This document shows positions 63,494-64,000 of a stretch of 64,000 nucleotides of DNA, piece after piece; positions within the stretch are counted from its first letter, which is position 1, and each line of letters starts with the position of its first letter. Below the pieces are notes generated by a model. It saw nothing but the letters and a program-made list of their open reading frames with translations, was not told the origin of the DNA and searched no databases. The stretch is from Kamptonema formosum PCC 6407 (GTDB lineage: Bacteria > Cyanobacteriota > Cyanobacteriia > Cyanobacteriales > Microcoleaceae): positions 168,648 to 232,647 of the forward strand of contig NZ_KB235904.1 of NCBI RefSeq assembly GCF_000332155.1, in the 5' to 3' direction. The position numbers were made by a program, and so were the translations under genes.

Positions 63494-64000
63494 TTATGTT
63501 TCCCCAACACCCTGCATTTTTTGCTGAGTAAGTAAAGCTTTAGCTTTTTGCCACAATTTTTCTAATTCTTCAATGCTATAATCTGAAAGTGGGCGATCGC
63601 AAGCTGCTTCGACTTGACTAAATCGCTTAACAAAGCGATGATTAGTTTCCTGCAAAGCTACTGAAGGATCTAAATCATACCACCGAGCAATATTAATTAA
63701 CGCAAACATAATATCGCCTAATTCTGACTCTTGGCGAGATTTATCTTCATGTTCAATCGCATATTGAAATTCTGCGATTTCTTCCCTGAATTTATCCCAA
63801 ACTCCCTCAACATTCTCCCACTCAAAACCGACAGCGGCAGCTTTTCTAGAAATTTTCATCGTTGCAGAAATTGGTGGTAAAATTCGGGCAATTCGACTGA
63901 GTTTTGATGATAAAGAAGTATTTTCTAAGGTTTCTCCTTTTTCTGTTGCTTTGATTTGTTCCCAGTTTTGGTGAACTTCATCAACGCTATTCACTTGCAC
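63494..64000 (-). CDS. mazG: Nucleoside triphosphate pyrophosphohydrolase MazG (3' part)
   Basis: The 168 visible codons run from the window edge to TAA and match the C-terminal half of MazG. Full-length proteins are about 270 residues, so the N-terminal MazG domain lies outside. Segments FEWENVEGVWDKFREEIAEF and ESELGDIMFALINIARWYDLD contain the metal-binding Glu residues (EExxE and ExxD). The enzyme hydrolyses (d)NTPs to monophosphates and pyrophosphate, cleansing nucleotide pools. The GTG at the edge is internal to the gene. Confidence 0.92.
   Translation of the reverse strand: MQVNSVDEVHQNWEQIKATEKGETLENTSLSSKLSRIARILPPISATMKISRKAAAVGFEWENVEGVWDKFREEIAEFQYAIEHEDKSRQESELGDIMFALINIARWYDLDPSVALQETNHRFVKRFSQVEAACDRPLSDYSIEELEKLWQKAKALLTQQKMQGVGET

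Overview
The window comes from a filamentous-type cyanobacterium. Supporting features are phycocyanobilin reductase (pcyA), cyanophycin synthetase and cyanophycinase, a BicA-type bicarbonate transporter, an HpsA-type hormogonium polysaccharide protein, DUF1825 and DUF4278 proteins, a DevBCA-type exporter, and very frequent HIP1 palindromes (GCGATCGC). The abundant short tandem repeats in almost every intergenic gap suggest an Oscillatoria, Microcoleus or Kamptonema-like genome; this last placement is inference. Most of the window is ordinary chromosome, with no complete insertion sequence, CRISPR array, prophage or tRNA/rRNA gene that I could recognise.

Layout. 1-3433: 5' part of hpsA (minus). 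3770-12592: sulfotransferase, dnaX, a membrane-anchored unknown protein, the devBCA-type operon and pcyA. 12969-17187: tatA and the cphB-cphA storage-polymer genes. 17835-24901: trmD, a frame-broken membrane gene, a b-type cytochrome, a Uma2 protein, ispF, a peptide/nickel-type binding lipoprotein, larB and two small ORFs. 24966-31647: hisC, 3-methyladenine glycosylase, a 40-residue membrane peptide, a DUF4278 (PirA-like) gene behind an NtcA box and a glutamine riboswitch, then the uppS, cdaA and lysA run. 31804-42555: rimI, an unknown gene, clpC behind a structured leader, a PEP-CTERM protein, lepB, DUF1825, a class A PBP and tyrS. 42654-53622: aldehyde dehydrogenase, ROK kinase, MATE exporter, a coiled-coil protein, an SLH protein, a ferredoxin, cobQ, an Npun_F0494-type protein and prxQ. 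53702-64000: a Uma2 pseudogene, a large Ig/SH3/C39 protein, a GNAT enzyme, a hybrid histidine kinase with a nucleotide cyclase domain, bicA and the 3' part of mazG.

Two themes stand out. The first is nitrogen storage control. The PirA-like DUF4278 gene has a perfect GTA-N8-TAC site followed by a textbook glutamine aptamer, about 10 kb from cphBA. In Synechocystis, PirA acts through PII on arginine synthesis, which feeds cyanophycin. The second is repeat traffic. Families of short repeats (CTAATGG, GATGGGG, CTAGGGG, GTTAAC, AACAACC) and several palindromic elements fill the spacers. Three of the families form composite cassettes in a fixed order, two of which face each other around the ROK kinase gene. 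The same repeats have entered three essential or regulatory genes in frame (dnaX, rimI and the hybrid kinase-cyclase) without breaking the reading frame.
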